Source: Clostridia bacterium
GTDB taxonomy: Bacteria; Bacillota; Clostridia; Christensenellales; CAG-314
Direction of reading: 5' to 3'
Assembly: GCA_028703495.1 (NCBI GenBank)
Contig: JAQVMT010000006.1
Coordinates: forward strand, 38,752 to 102,751
DNA length: 64,000 nt
The number at the start of each line of letters is the position of its first letter. Position 1 is the first letter of the stretch. Positions 52,679 through 62,247 of the stretch are shown in pieces. The notes below the pieces were generated by a model. It was not told the origin of the DNA and searched no databases. It worked only from the letters and a program-made list of their open reading frames with translations. Both the position numbers and the translations under genes were made by a program.

Positions 52679-53376
52679 ACGGCAATAGTCTGTCCTGTTA
52701 CGTAGCTGGCTTCGTCGGACGCCAAGAACAAAGCAGCCTTGGCGATTTCGATGGGCTGTCCCAGTCTGCCTAGCATAGTTTGTCCGGCAAAACGTGCCAA
52801 AAGATCCTCGGGAACGGTTTTCATCATATCCGTCATGATGTAGCCCGGAGCAATTGCGTTAACTCTTACGGGTACACCCTTACGTGCAAATTCCTTTGCC
52901 CAAGTCATCGTCAATCCGATAACGCCCGCCTTGGTCGCAGCGTAATTTGCCTGTCCGATGTTTCCATACTGTCCCACAACAGAGGAAATACTGATGATTG
53001 AACCGCCACCGATGGCCTCCATTTGCGGTCCTATAAGTCTTGTTAGATTAAACACACCGGTAAGGTTTACGGCAATAACCGCATTCCACATATCATCGGT
53101 CATCTTTCTCGTCATAGCGTCGCGCGTGATGCCCGCATTGTTTACCAAAATATCGATTCTGCCGTACTTTTCAATCGCATAATCGAAAAATCTCTTGCAA
53201 TCCTCGCTGTTGGTAATGTTGAGTTGGTAAAACTCTACATTCTCGTTTTCGTATGTCAAGGGCAACATATCGATTGCTATTACCTTGGCTCCCTCGGATG
53301 CAAACAGCTGCGCCATCTCTCCGCCCAATCCTTTGGCTCCGCCCGTTACTACGGCGATTTTTCCTTCCAATCTCAT
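52657..53376 (-). CDS. fabG: 3-Oxoacyl-ACP/acyl-CoA reductase, FabG-type SDR
   Basis: The protein has 239 residues. It has the NAD(P) motif VVTGGAKGLGGEMA, NNAGITRDAM, the catalytic Ser in SIISISSVVG, YAATK (Tyr and Lys), and APGYIMTDM with a C-terminal TGQTIAVNGGM. These match FabG-type reductases, which reduce 3-ketoacyl thioesters. The first-position acid after the second strand (IAIDM) allows NADH use. It is the first gene of the minus-strand cluster, divergent from tetR. GAGGTGA precedes the ATG. In this setting it may act on acyl-CoA rather than ACP. Confidence 0.9.
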   Translation of the reverse strand: MRLEGKIAVVTGGAKGLGGEMAQLFASEGAKVIAIDMLPLTYENENVEFYQLNITNSEDCKRFFDYAIEKYGRIDILVNNAGITRDAMTRKMTDDMWNAVIAVNLTGVFNLTRLIGPQMEAIGGGSIISISSVVGQYGNIGQANYAATKAGVIGLTMTWAKEFARKGVPVRVNAIAPGYIMTDMMKTVPEDLLARFAGQTMLGRLGQPIEIAKAALFLASDEASYVTGQTIAVNGGMRL

Positions 53377-53807
53377 AAACTCACCTCATTAAAAAATTTG
53401 CGTGTGCACCCGGTCCCGTGCTTATTTGCAGCCAAACCGCAACCTGCTCCGCCCACGAGTGCATTTATATCGGTATATCCGCCTCGGCAGTTATACTTAT
53501 CTTGTGTAAATTTTGCAATAGTATAACGAACCGGCAAAAACCGTTGCACTTCTTATATACTATCTCGTATTTTGTTTTTAATCAACTTTATTTTACGGCG
53601 AATCCGCCTAATTTCGAAATATATATTATAGTAACGCCTAATTTCGGCATTATTATCTTCTGTGTTTATTAGCAACAGCTTATCGTAAACCTTATCCCAT
53701 GGGTGTCAATTGACACGAGGTAAAAAGTGAACCACTGTTCATAAATGATTATATCATCATATTTTTGCTTTGTCAATGCTTTTTTCGCAAAAAAACGTAT
53801 TTTTTTG
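53377..53807. other. Divergent intergenic region between fabG and tetR
   Basis: No gene is seen. It holds a 14-bp perfect palindrome (53703-53716) and an A/T-rich imperfect palindrome tgattatatca (53747-53757). The fabG promoter could not be placed with confidence. Confidence 0.5.
53703..53716. promoter_or_regulatory. Palindrome, candidate operator of the divergent TetR regulator
   Basis: GTGTCAATTGACAC is a perfect 14-bp inverted repeat in the gap between fabG and tetR, ~90 bp upstream of the tetR -35 box. TetR-family proteins bind such palindromes; the link is inference. Confidence 0.45.
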
Positions 53808-53836
53808 TTGCATTATATGACAAAATAATATAAAAT
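53808..53836 (+). promoter_or_regulatory. Promoter of tetR-type gene
   Basis: TTGCAT (53808-53813), 17-bp spacer, TAAAAT (53831-53836). Confidence 0.65.
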
Positions 53837-53959
53837 AACTGTAAGAGGCTGATAGAGGCTGTTTTTTTATATTCGGCAATATTGTTGCACGAATTGTTGG
53901 TCGAGAAATCAGTTGAAAATGGTATACGAAAACTTGTATGCGCCTTGTGGGAGGGCTAT

Positions 53960-54616
53960 ATGGAGATAAGCGGTATTAAGCTACCTGTATCGCGGACGGC
54001 ATTGAAAAGCTTTAACAAGCTTGTAAGCGCGGGTGAACAGGTCATTGCGGAAAAAGGTTATTTTGCTTCAACGATAAGCGACATTGTTAAGTGCGCGGAT
54101 TTAAGCACGGGTACTTTTTATATCTATTTTGAAAGCAAATATGCTTTGTACGCGTTTTTGATGAACAAGTACAAGACAGAGTTGAAGGAGTATTTGGCTA
54201 AATCCATCGAGGGCTTAGACAGCAGACTGGATATAGAGGTCGAGGGAATAAAAGCCTTTGTCAGGCACGCCGCCGATAATCCGATGTGCTATAACATTAT
54301 TTGGGAGTCGCTATATATCGACAGCAATCTATTCTTTTCCTACTACGAAGGCTTTAGCAGGAGCTATGTCAGGGGACTTAAGAAAGCAGGCAAGGAAGCT
54401 CGAAACGTGGATTTTTCCATTACCGCTTACGCACTGATGGGAATTAGCAACTTTCTCGGCTTAAAGGCTATCAAGGACGGCAATTTCGACCAAGCCGACT
54501 TGGATAAAATGGGCGATACCTTGCGAGTTATCCTTTCCAAGGGGCTTTTCGATGAAACCGAAACCGCAAAAAAAATCAAGCCGAAACAAGATTCCGTTCT
54601 ACCGCATAAGGAATAA
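53960..54616 (+). CDS. TetR-family transcriptional regulator
   Basis: The protein has 218 residues from the ATG at 53960, which has GGGAGGG upstream; a longer frame from a TTG at 53882 has no site. The TetR helix-turn-helix is clear (AEKGYFASTISDIVKCADLS, then TGTFYIYFESKYALY). The ligand domain follows, with NPMCYNIIWESLYIDS and YALMGISNFLGLKAI. It is divergent from the fabG-liv cluster and probably controls it and itself. Related regulators respond to acyl-CoAs, but the ligand here is not known. Confidence 0.9.
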   Translation: MEISGIKLPVSRTALKSFNKLVSAGEQVIAEKGYFASTISDIVKCADLSTGTFYIYFESKYALYAFLMNKYKTELKEYLAKSIEGLDSRLDIEVEGIKAFVRHAADNPMCYNIIWESLYIDSNLFFSYYEGFSRSYVRGLKKAGKEARNVDFSITAYALMGISNFLGLKAIKDGNFDQADLDKMGDTLRVILSKGLFDETETAKKIKPKQDSVLPHKE

Positions 54617-54636
54617 ATTAATAAAAGACATGCTTC

Positions 54637-54682
54637 AGCCGGTTATTGTACTCATATTTGAGTTAATATACCGGCTTTTTTT
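54637..54682 (+). terminator. Intrinsic terminator after tetR-type gene
   Basis: AGCCGGT (54637-54643) pairs with ACCGGCT (54670-54676), followed by seven T; partial pairing continues inside the loop. Confidence 0.85.
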
Positions 54683-54811
54683 ATTCAAACGAAATTGAGT
54701 CGCAAGATCAACTCAATCGGATTGCTTCTTTGCCGTCGATTTTTTATACAAACGTAAATTCAGCATAACAACTCGACTCAATCGGACTGCTTGATTTATT
54801 TCGATTTTGTA
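54681..54811. repeat. Two degenerate direct copies, 63-bp period
   Basis: ttattcaaacgaaattgagt (54681) recurs as ttatacaaacgtaaattcag (54744). Both continue with GACTCAATCGGACTGCTT or aactcaatcggattgctt and tcgatttt. The rest of the gap up to 54991 shows no gene. Confidence 0.75.
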
Positions 54812-54991
54812 ATTATATTTTGCTCCAGATTATTAGTATTGATAGGACTCCCGATATACTTCCACTTTTTCAAGGCACATTCATTTTCATAGTCAAAAGC
54901 CGATGCAATTTGCAATATCGGAAGCTACTTATTATGAATTTATGATAATGCATTGACAAAGCATCAACACCTTCGGACAATAAATATTCTG

Positions 54992-55031
54992 AAAAAAAGT
55001 CGCGGCAACCGAGGATTTTCCCGATTGCCGC
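54992..55031 (-). terminator. Intrinsic terminator of the second giant protease gene
   Basis: On the minus strand GCGGCAA (55025-55031) pairs with TTGCCGC (55002-55008), with inner CG pairs, followed by GACTTTTTTT down to 54992. Confidence 0.85.
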
Positions 55032-55140
55032 TTATGTTCATTTTTCTTGCCACGCGTTACACCAAAACGGCAGCTTCAATAATTTATTTTATAATTCGAT
55101 TTAGCGATTCCTTCTATATTTAATTTATAATCAAATAATG

Positions 55141-58100
55141 CTAAATATTTTCGAAGAACATCTGCCAGATATAGTTATAGTAGTACTTTCCGTTTTGCGG
55201 GAAGTAAGCATACAGTCCTACCGCATCGCCGATTCGCGTGCCGAAGTTGCGATAATCGAGACGGGTTGTATCGTCATTCAAGCACTCGAGCGTAGGTGCG
55301 TTTTCGGATAGAAATACATAGTATTTCAAATTCGGTGTGTTATAGAAAGCGCAATCGCCGATAACCTCCAGAGTCGTGGGGAGTATCACCCTTTCCAAAA
55401 CAGCATTGCCCGCAAAAGCATTGGCACCTATTTTAAGAACTCCCTCCGGAACGACATAAGTAGTATTGGATAAAGCCTGCGTATATTTGATTAAGACAGT
55501 CATATCCTTACTGAACAACACGCCGTTGATGGTCGTGAAATAGGGATTGTCGTTATCGACGATGATGTTTGAAAGACTTGTACAACCTATGAATACCAAA
55601 TCCAAATTGAAGTCGATCAAATTCGAGGGTAATACCGCAGTCGTCAACGAGGTACAATATCCAAAAGCCGCTTCGCCCAAGGATTTTAGGCTTTCCGGCA
55701 AATAAATCTCCTCCAAAGATGTACAGTAGGCGAATGCGTACCTTTCGATTGACACCAGCCCCTCACAGAAATTGATGAATTTAAGCGACGAGCACTCGTA
55801 AAAAGCTTGCTCGGCAATAGACTTTAGTTTAACATTCTCTCCGCCGTAGGTGACGCTTTCAAGAGAACTAAACCGGATAAAGCAGTTGACAGGCAGGTTC
55901 TTCAAATTACTCGAAAGGACGACGCCCGTAAGCAATTCTCTGTAATTAAGCACATCGAGATTGCCGCCAATCTGAGTTAAAGGACCATTTGTGTCAGTGG
56001 AAACCAAATTGTTCTGATCGTATCCGAAGCAGTAGTCGGGAAGCGTTGTTACGGTGTTAGGCATAACATACACGCCGTTATAGTCCCATGCACTGGGTTG
56101 ACGGTAAATTATGGTCTGCGCCTTGTTATACATAACGCCGTATTCATCCAATACCAGATACATATTATCGTCACTTACCGAATAAGACCTAAGCACATAG
56201 CAGTTATTAAAAGTGCTATCGTTGATGGAGCCTAAGTTGCCGCAAAACAGTACGTTTGTTAGGGCTTTGTTCATACTGAAAGCGAATTTGTCGATGGTAC
56301 CGACATCACCGTTGAAGATAACATCAGTCATTTCGGCGTTACAGCAAAATGTTCCGTAGCCGATACCGCCGACATTTCCGTTAAATACAGCCCTCTGCAA
56401 TTTAGTGGAGGAAAAATCAATCGCCATATTGTCGCGGCTACCTATATAATCTATATCTCCGTTTATCGTAAGCTCGGTCAAATTGTCAAGCCCGATAAAT
56501 GCCTGATATATCGACTTTATGTCACCATCGATTGTAACCGATGTAACGGAATTGCACTCGGAAAAGGCGTAGAATCCGATCGTGTTAACCGTCGACGGAA
56601 TATAAATCGACTCCAACGAGGTACAGTAATAGAATGCGTGATCGGCAATTGCCTTACAAGAAGACGGTATCGTATATGAGGTTAAGGACGTGCAGTAGTA
56701 GAAGCAGTTCGACCCGAAGCTTACCAAGCCCTCGGGCAGATCAACGCTCTGCAAAGCGAAGCAATATGAAAAGGCGTATCTATCAATCGTTTTCAACTTC
56801 GTTCCCGTAAATATAACACTCGTTAAATTCGAGCATTTAGCAAAAGCTTGCTCTCCGATTGATACAACGTTAGCACCCACCACGACTTCGGATATTATAC
56901 AATCACCGTAGAAGGCCTTCGCAGCGATTGAGGTTACGCTGTCGGGGATAACAACTCTCGAGCTCTCGCCGACATACTCGAAAAGAACGCCGTCTTTGAT
57001 GACGAACTGTTGAATATCACTCATTTTATCGCTCAATTCCGACCAGCCCTCGGCGTTTCTATACAGCTCTAGGGCATCGTTGGGAACACGCAGAACAAGG
57101 CTTTCGCTCGTTTCGGCAAAGGCGGAGTCACCCAAAGCGGGCGGCGTCGCGCTCCTTACTGTTACGTCGCAAACAGAGGAATTCATAAATGCCTGTGCTC
57201 CGATGTCCGTACAAGTCGAAGGAATATCGATGGATTGCAAGGCGGTTGTGTTTTTAAACGCTCTTTCGCCGATCTTTGACAGCCCGTAGGGAATATAGAT
57301 ACTCTCAATTGTTGTATTGCCCTCGAACGCGCCTGCGCCGATATTTTTTACCGCCGACGGCATAATAATGTTTTTCGCGCTTCCGTTGTATGAATTAAGC
57401 GTATATGTAGAGGTACTCAAATCGTAGTCGACAAGATTAAAGATATACTTGGAATACTGCGTCCAATCGTTTTTGCAGCTCTTGTAAATTCCGTCCTTTA
57501 CATAAATGGCATAATTCGTTTTATTTGCAATATTGTTCTCACTGTCCGTCAGCCCGAAAGCATTTACGCCGATTGTCGGCTGATAGCTACCGAGCAATGT
57601 GATACAGCTTATCGAAGTATCCGTGAAAGCGTAAGTATCGATGCTTCCTGTTAAGAATCTGGGCAAAATAACACTCTTGAGCGATGAACACTCGCTAAAG
57701 GCGTATGCACTTATATTCTGAACACGCGTATCCTCTAGATTGATTGACAATAGTGAGAAACAGCCCTTGAATACCGAATTGCCGATGTTGCGAAGCTGAC
57801 TGTTCAACGCTATTTTCTTCAAGCTCTTACAATCGTAAAAGCAAGATGTGGATAGTTCGGTACACGTATTGGGTAGCTTGATTTCTTCTAGCGATACGCA
57901 ATTAGTAAACACAGCTCTTTGGATAACGTTAACACTAGATTCCTCCAAATTGATGTCGCTAAGTCTGTCGCAATACGAAAATACACCCTCTCCTAAGGTT
58001 GTCAACGTGGACGGCAAGGAAACCTTGGTCAACTGTTCGCAGCTAGCGAAGGCAGTAAAGTTCAATGCCACTAGCGCGGTATCGGATAGATTCAACTCCT

Positions 58101-61100
58101 CGATAGCGCAGAATCTGAAGGTATTTGAGTATATATCCGTCAGCGTAGTGGGGAAATGCACCCTCTTAAGCGCAATAGCGCCGTAAAAGAAGTAATTTCC
58201 GATAATCGTAACGCCTTCGGGTATCGTAATCTCTTCCAATCCGAAGCAGTAGCCGAACATATAGTCGTTATTCATGTTTGCCGTACTGTTGATCGTTACG
58301 TTCTTTAACAAGGTGCATTTATAGAAAACACCCCTTCCGTACTGCTTCACAGATTCGGGTATTACGATGCTTTCAAGAGAAGAACAATCGTAAAATGCCG
58401 CCTCCTTCAAAGTCAACACTCCCAACGGGAGATTACATTCTTTGAGCGACGTGCAGTGCGCAAACGCCGCAAGTCCGATATACTGACAACTGTCGGGTAT
58501 GGTAACCTTTTCGATCTCCTTGTGGGAGCCGAAAACACTGCTTCCGATGTAGTTATCCAAAATTCCGTCGGCAATACGAACAACACCTTCGGGGATAATA
58601 ACATGCTTTGCGTAGCCGCTGTACGAAAGCAAAACTTTGTCCACTATCGTAAAGTCGACCTCGGAGGAGGTTTCCTTCAATTCATCGGTTGAATATGGTG
58701 CAATAGCGTCGATTCTGTATTCCGTAGTGGTAAACGTAACACCTTCACCATTGACGGAGTATGTTCCTTGGTACATTCCCTCGCCTACGGTCCCTGCCTG
58801 CTTTTCGTTATGCTTAACATCGACCGGCTCGGTATTCTCCTCGGCATCTATCGTGTATTCGACCGCAACGAAATTCATCGCGTAGTCTTGAGTATATACG
58901 ATTATTTTGTTGTCGAAAATCTTATCGGCATATTCGGTCAAGTCCAAAGTAATATTATTATTCTCATTCCTTTTAAAGTCGATAACGGGTATAGCATAGT
59001 CTGAAAGCGAGATAAGCGTAACTCCGTCCTCGGCATAGCTGTAAAGCTGGATATCCATTAGGTAATGGTTGTCGTAAACGCCCAAATCCAAGAATGTGCT
59101 TTCACCCTCGGTGTAGAAATCGGCGGAATACTGAGTCGGAGCCTCGGTATCGATGTAAAACCAATACTCGTAGACATTCCTTGCGTTAATACCGTCTTCG
59201 TCGTTAAGGAAGGTTGCTTCGACGGTCAAGCTTATTTTTTGGTTATTATAAAGTCCGAAGTCGGAAGGCATAAACTGTAACAAATGAGCCGTGGGAACAA
59301 AAGAGCTTCCCGAAATGCCTGCCTTGCGTGTTAAGCCGGCGTCACCCTGTAATATCACACTGTCCGTTACGGCATCGCTGAAGGTATACGAGAGGTTTGA
59401 TGCGTTTCTGAACATTCCCATATATACCGAATATAGCATAAAGTTTCCCGATAAGTCGTAGGAAAGCGCACATTTGTCGCTTTCGGTCGGAACTGCTTCC
59501 TGACCCTCCGGCAACTCATATACGTATGCTCCCATAGTCAAAAGTGTCTGATAATTATTGTAAACTGCCAACATTCTCGAGGCGTAAACGGTTGCTCCCT
59601 CCTCGTCGTATACCGTGTTGTCGAACATCGGAGCTTCCGCCCAACTGCCGTAAAATGCGAAGAAGGGCACACTCAAATCGTTCTCCTCGGAGGTCAAAAG
59701 GCAATATCCCTCGACAAATGTTCCGTAAGGGAATTGCGCAAGATATCCTACATCGGCTTCCGACAAGCATATCGAAACGCGAATCTTTGCTGTCTGATTT
59801 GCGGCAATTGTAACTTTTAACCCGTCTATTTCCGCGTTTGTAACACTTGCGTTGATACAGCTCGAGGCTTCAAGCATGTGACTTAACTGTGTCAAGGAGA
59901 AGCCGTCGGATGAAACCTCATCACACAGTGCGGCAACAGAAATATCGTAAACGATACTCTCATCGGAGGTATTTACAACAGAGAAGATTAAGGTGTACTT
60001 GCCCTCTTTGTCAACGTCCTCGCCAAGCTCCAGCTTTGTTTTAGTACTGTTTTCGACCGCAATATAAGCCTTCGTCGAAGTCGCACCGCTTATATTCACG
60101 AGTCCCGCTCCCTGATGCCTTACTGATGCAAAAATACCGTTGGTGTCCTCGCATTGAATTGCAGTACACATAGCCAGCTTCGTGGCAAGCTTGTATATAT
60201 CCACCTGTGAATAGGAAGGATAGGTGTCCTTAACATATTGCCTGATTGCCGCCATGGCACCTGCCATATTGGGCGAAGACATACTCGTACCGCTCATATA
60301 AGCATAATTCGTACCGTAAGCGGACGGAACAGTGGAGTAAATTTGACCTCCGGGTGCGGTTATGTCGGGTTTTAAATCCATTTCAGGTGTACAACCCCAG
60401 CTTGCAAAGGAGGAAAGGAATAGACTTTGTCTTTGATTTTTTGCGATCTTGACAGTTCCAATGTTGTTCATAAGCCATTCGCCTTCATCCTGCGAAATCG
60501 AACAACACGGAATCTGCAAATTGATAATCTGCATATTAATCGTGCCTGCGGCGTTGTTGTAGATGATGCAAGCCACAGCACCATATTTAGCCGCGATATC
60601 CTGCTTGGTTGCAAACGATCCGTTGCCTCTGGACATGACCGCAACCTTACCCTTGACATCGATACCGCTATAATCCTGCTCGGTACCATATCCGACGGAA
60701 ACCATTTCCAAAGATATTTCCTCGCTGTCACCAAGCACTCCGCCCACAAAATCATATTTAACGGAGTTTGAATTAACCGCTTCGTTGAAAAACAGCTTCT
60801 TGTCGCCTACGGTTATGTAGCTTTTGGTATAGCTGTCCGCGCTGCTCGTAGCCATAGTCGTCAAATACGATCCGGGCGAACCCACTATTCCGTAATCGGG
60901 ATTGGTAACCGAAGGAACCGAAAGCGCAGAGCCGTAGCTTGTGTTAAAGTTGTTTCCACAAGATGCGCAAACCGAAATGCCTATTTCATCCAGCTTCTTA
61001 TAAACGGTGTTTATGTATGCCATCGAAGCATCATATTCGGTAGAATATCCGGAATAGGTTCCCAAGCTCAAATTGATAACATCAACGTTTAACACGATTG

Positions 61101-62124
61101 CATCGTTTAGGGCGGCAACAATGTTGACCGTATTTGCTCCGTTTGAGGCGTCGCTGAACACCTTGAATATGCACAGCTGCGCATTGGGAACGACACCCTG
61201 TATCACCTCATCGTTACCTGCAACAATACCCGCAACGTGCGTGCCGTGTGAATTATTGTAATTAAGCACCGAGTAGTCCGAGGGACATACATCGTAATCC
61301 TTGTCTGCGTAGTCGTAAGCATAGGGAATTTTACCGCTTACATATACATCATCGGCGGTTTTGCCCTTTAACGAAGACAAAAGCGTGGCAATATCGTCCT
61401 TTTGTAAGGCTTGTACTTTAGGCTCGACTGCAAATGCAGAGAGGTTGTAGTCCAATCCCGTGTCGATAATACCGACAACCATGCCTTCGCCCTGATAATC
61501 GGTAGAGTTTGACAAAATGCCCGTAGACTGCATATAACCGCTTTGCACGTTGGCATCACCCGAATAATCATCCGTTGATACCTCGGGCACGTTGTATTCG
61601 GGCGCGAGAAATACGTTTTCTACGTTTTTAAGAGCGGCAATCTTATCCAAGTCGCCGTAACGCACCATAACGCCCATACTGTTTGTAAGATAGGTGTAAT
61701 AATACTTGACATAAGCATCGATACCTGTCGACTTGAGCTGTTCGACAACGCTCAATTGCCCCTCGAGAAGTGCACTTTCCGCGCACATCCCCTCAAAAGA
61801 CAGGGCATATTCGGAAAAACTGCCATATTTCTCCTGTCTTATAAAGCAATCCGCAAGGCATACTCCCTTGGTTTGAATAAAAGCCCAAACAGCCTGATCC
61901 TCGGGAATCTCTTCGATGAAGTCCGCTGTCACATCCGCATAAAACGAAGATACAAGTTCATTCGCCTGCTCGGTAGTAAACAACTCGGACACGTTGCTTT
62001 GAGTATACTTAATCGTCTGCGCTTGGCTTGTTGCCACATTCTCGGGAACAGCCGCAAAAACGGCAACCACCATGAAAACGCAAGCAAGCACCAGCAAGAC
62101 GGTATTCAGATATTTTTTGAACAT
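55141..62124 (-). CDS. Second giant secreted subtilisin-like protease with LRR_5 repeats
   Basis: The protein has 2,327 residues. A signal peptide (KKYLNTVLLVLACVFMVVAVFA) lacks a lipobox. The S8 domain is complete: Asp221 (GIIDTGL), His293 (NSHGTHVAG), Asn391 (ASCGNN) and Ser614 (MSGTSMSSP), with a PA-like insert near 475-560. Fn3-like domains follow, and LRR_5 repeats run from ~1,165 to the end, interrupted by linkers such as RVPNDALELYRNAEGWSEL. The N-terminal half and the C-terminal end (IWQMFFENI; NFLWRLFFKNI in the other) align with the protein at 4591-12978, so the two are paralogues. No wall anchor is seen. ATG has GGAGGA at 62131-62136. Likely an extracellular protease/adhesin acting on a host or dietary protein, untested. 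Confidence 0.93.
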   Translation of the reverse strand: MFKKYLNTVLLVLACVFMVVAVFAAVPENVATSQAQTIKYTQSNVSELFTTEQANELVSSFYADVTADFIEEIPEDQAVWAFIQTKGVCLADCFIRQEKYGSFSEYALSFEGMCAESALLEGQLSVVEQLKSTGIDAYVKYYYTYLTNSMGVMVRYGDLDKIAALKNVENVFLAPEYNVPEVSTDDYSGDANVQSGYMQSTGILSNSTDYQGEGMVVGIIDTGLDYNLSAFAVEPKVQALQKDDIATLLSSLKGKTADDVYVSGKIPYAYDYADKDYDVCPSDYSVLNYNNSHGTHVAGIVAGNDEVIQGVVPNAQLCIFKVFSDASNGANTVNIVAALNDAIVLNVDVINLSLGTYSGYSTEYDASMAYINTVYKKLDEIGISVCASCGNNFNTSYGSALSVPSVTNPDYGIVGSPGSYLTTMATSSADSYTKSYITVGDKKLFFNEAVNSNSVKYDFVGGVLGDSEEISLEMVSVGYGTEQDYSGIDVKGKVAVMSRGNGSFATKQDIAAKYGAVACIIYNNAAGTINMQIINLQIPCCSISQDEGEWLMNNIGTVKIAKNQRQSLFLSSFASWGCTPEMDLKPDITAPGGQIYSTVPSAYGTNYAYMSGTSMSSPNMAGAMAAIRQYVKDTYPSYSQVDIYKLATKLAMCTAIQCEDTNGIFASVRHQGAGLVNISGATSTKAYIAVENSTKTKLELGEDVDKEGKYTLIFSVVNTSDESIVYDISVAALCDEVSSDGFSLTQLSHMLEASSCINASVTNAEIDGLKVTIAANQTAKIRVSICLSEADVGYLAQFPYGTFVEGYCLLTSEENDLSVPFFAFYGSWAEAPMFDNTVYDEEGATVYASRMLAVYNNYQTLLTMGAYVYELPEGQEAVPTESDKCALSYDLSGNFMLYSVYMGMFRNASNLSYTFSDAVTDSVILQGDAGLTRKAGISGSSFVPTAHLLQFMPSDFGLYNNQKISLTVEATFLNDEDGINARNVYEYWFYIDTEAPTQYSADFYTEGESTFLDLGVYDNHYLMDIQLYSYAEDGVTLISLSDYAIPVIDFKRNENNNITLDLTEYADKIFDNKIIVYTQDYAMNFVAVEYTIDAEENTEPVDVKHNEKQAGTVGEGMYQGTYSVNGEGVTFTTTEYRIDAIAPYSTDELKETSSEVDFTIVDKVLLSYSGYAKHVIIPEGVVRIADGILDNYIGSSVFGSHKEIEKVTIPDSCQYIGLAAFAHCTSLKECNLPLGVLTLKEAAFYDCSSLESIVIPESVKQYGRGVFYKCTLLKNVTINSTANMNNDYMFGYCFGLEEITIPEGVTIIGNYFFYGAIALKRVHFPTTLTDIYSNTFRFCAIEELNLSDTALVALNFTAFASCEQLTKVSLPSTLTTLGEGVFSYCDRLSDINLEESSVNVIQRAVFTNCVSLEEIKLPNTCTELSTSCFYDCKSLKKIALNSQLRNIGNSVFKGCFSLLSINLEDTRVQNISAYAFSECSSLKSVILPRFLTGSIDTYAFTDTSISCITLLGSYQPTIGVNAFGLTDSENNIANKTNYAIYVKDGIYKSCKNDWTQYSKYIFNLVDYDLSTSTYTLNSYNGSAKNIIMPSAVKNIGAGAFEGNTTIESIYIPYGLSKIGERAFKNTTALQSIDIPSTCTDIGAQAFMNSSVCDVTVRSATPPALGDSAFAETSESLVLRVPNDALELYRNAEGWSELSDKMSDIQQFVIKDGVLFEYVGESSRVVIPDSVTSIAAKAFYGDCIISEVVVGANVVSIGEQAFAKCSNLTSVIFTGTKLKTIDRYAFSYCFALQSVDLPEGLVSFGSNCFYYCTSLTSYTIPSSCKAIADHAFYYCTSLESIYIPSTVNTIGFYAFSECNSVTSVTIDGDIKSIYQAFIGLDNLTELTINGDIDYIGSRDNMAIDFSSTKLQRAVFNGNVGGIGYGTFCCNAEMTDVIFNGDVGTIDKFAFSMNKALTNVLFCGNLGSINDSTFNNCYVLRSYSVSDDNMYLVLDEYGVMYNKAQTIIYRQPSAWDYNGVYVMPNTVTTLPDYCFGYDQNNLVSTDTNGPLTQIGGNLDVLNYRELLTGVVLSSNLKNLPVNCFIRFSSLESVTYGGENVKLKSIAEQAFYECSSLKFINFCEGLVSIERYAFAYCTSLEEIYLPESLKSLGEAAFGYCTSLTTAVLPSNLIDFNLDLVFIGCTSLSNIIVDNDNPYFTTINGVLFSKDMTVLIKYTQALSNTTYVVPEGVLKIGANAFAGNAVLERVILPTTLEVIGDCAFYNTPNLKYYVFLSENAPTLECLNDDTTRLDYRNFGTRIGDAVGLYAYFPQNGKYYYNYIWQMFFENI

Positions 62125-62191
62125 TTCTATTCCTCCGATTGGTTTGTCTAGATAAACGACGCGTCCTTCGCGCCGTTTCGATAGCGCAACT

Positions 62192-62237
62192 CGTCTTTAC
62201 CCTTCCCCCTCTTTGAAAGGGGGAAAGGGACAAGACG
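62192..62237. other. Large imperfect hairpin between two surface-protein genes
   Basis: CGTCTT (62192-62197) pairs with AAGACG (62232-62237), and CCCTTCCCCCTCTTT with AAAGGGGGAAAGGG inside, with a few mismatches. It lies downstream of the partial InlB/LRR gene and upstream of the giant protease. No T-run is present, so it may be a processing signal or a dispersed repeat rather than a terminator. Confidence 0.65.
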
Positions 62238-62247
62238 TACTCGCCGC

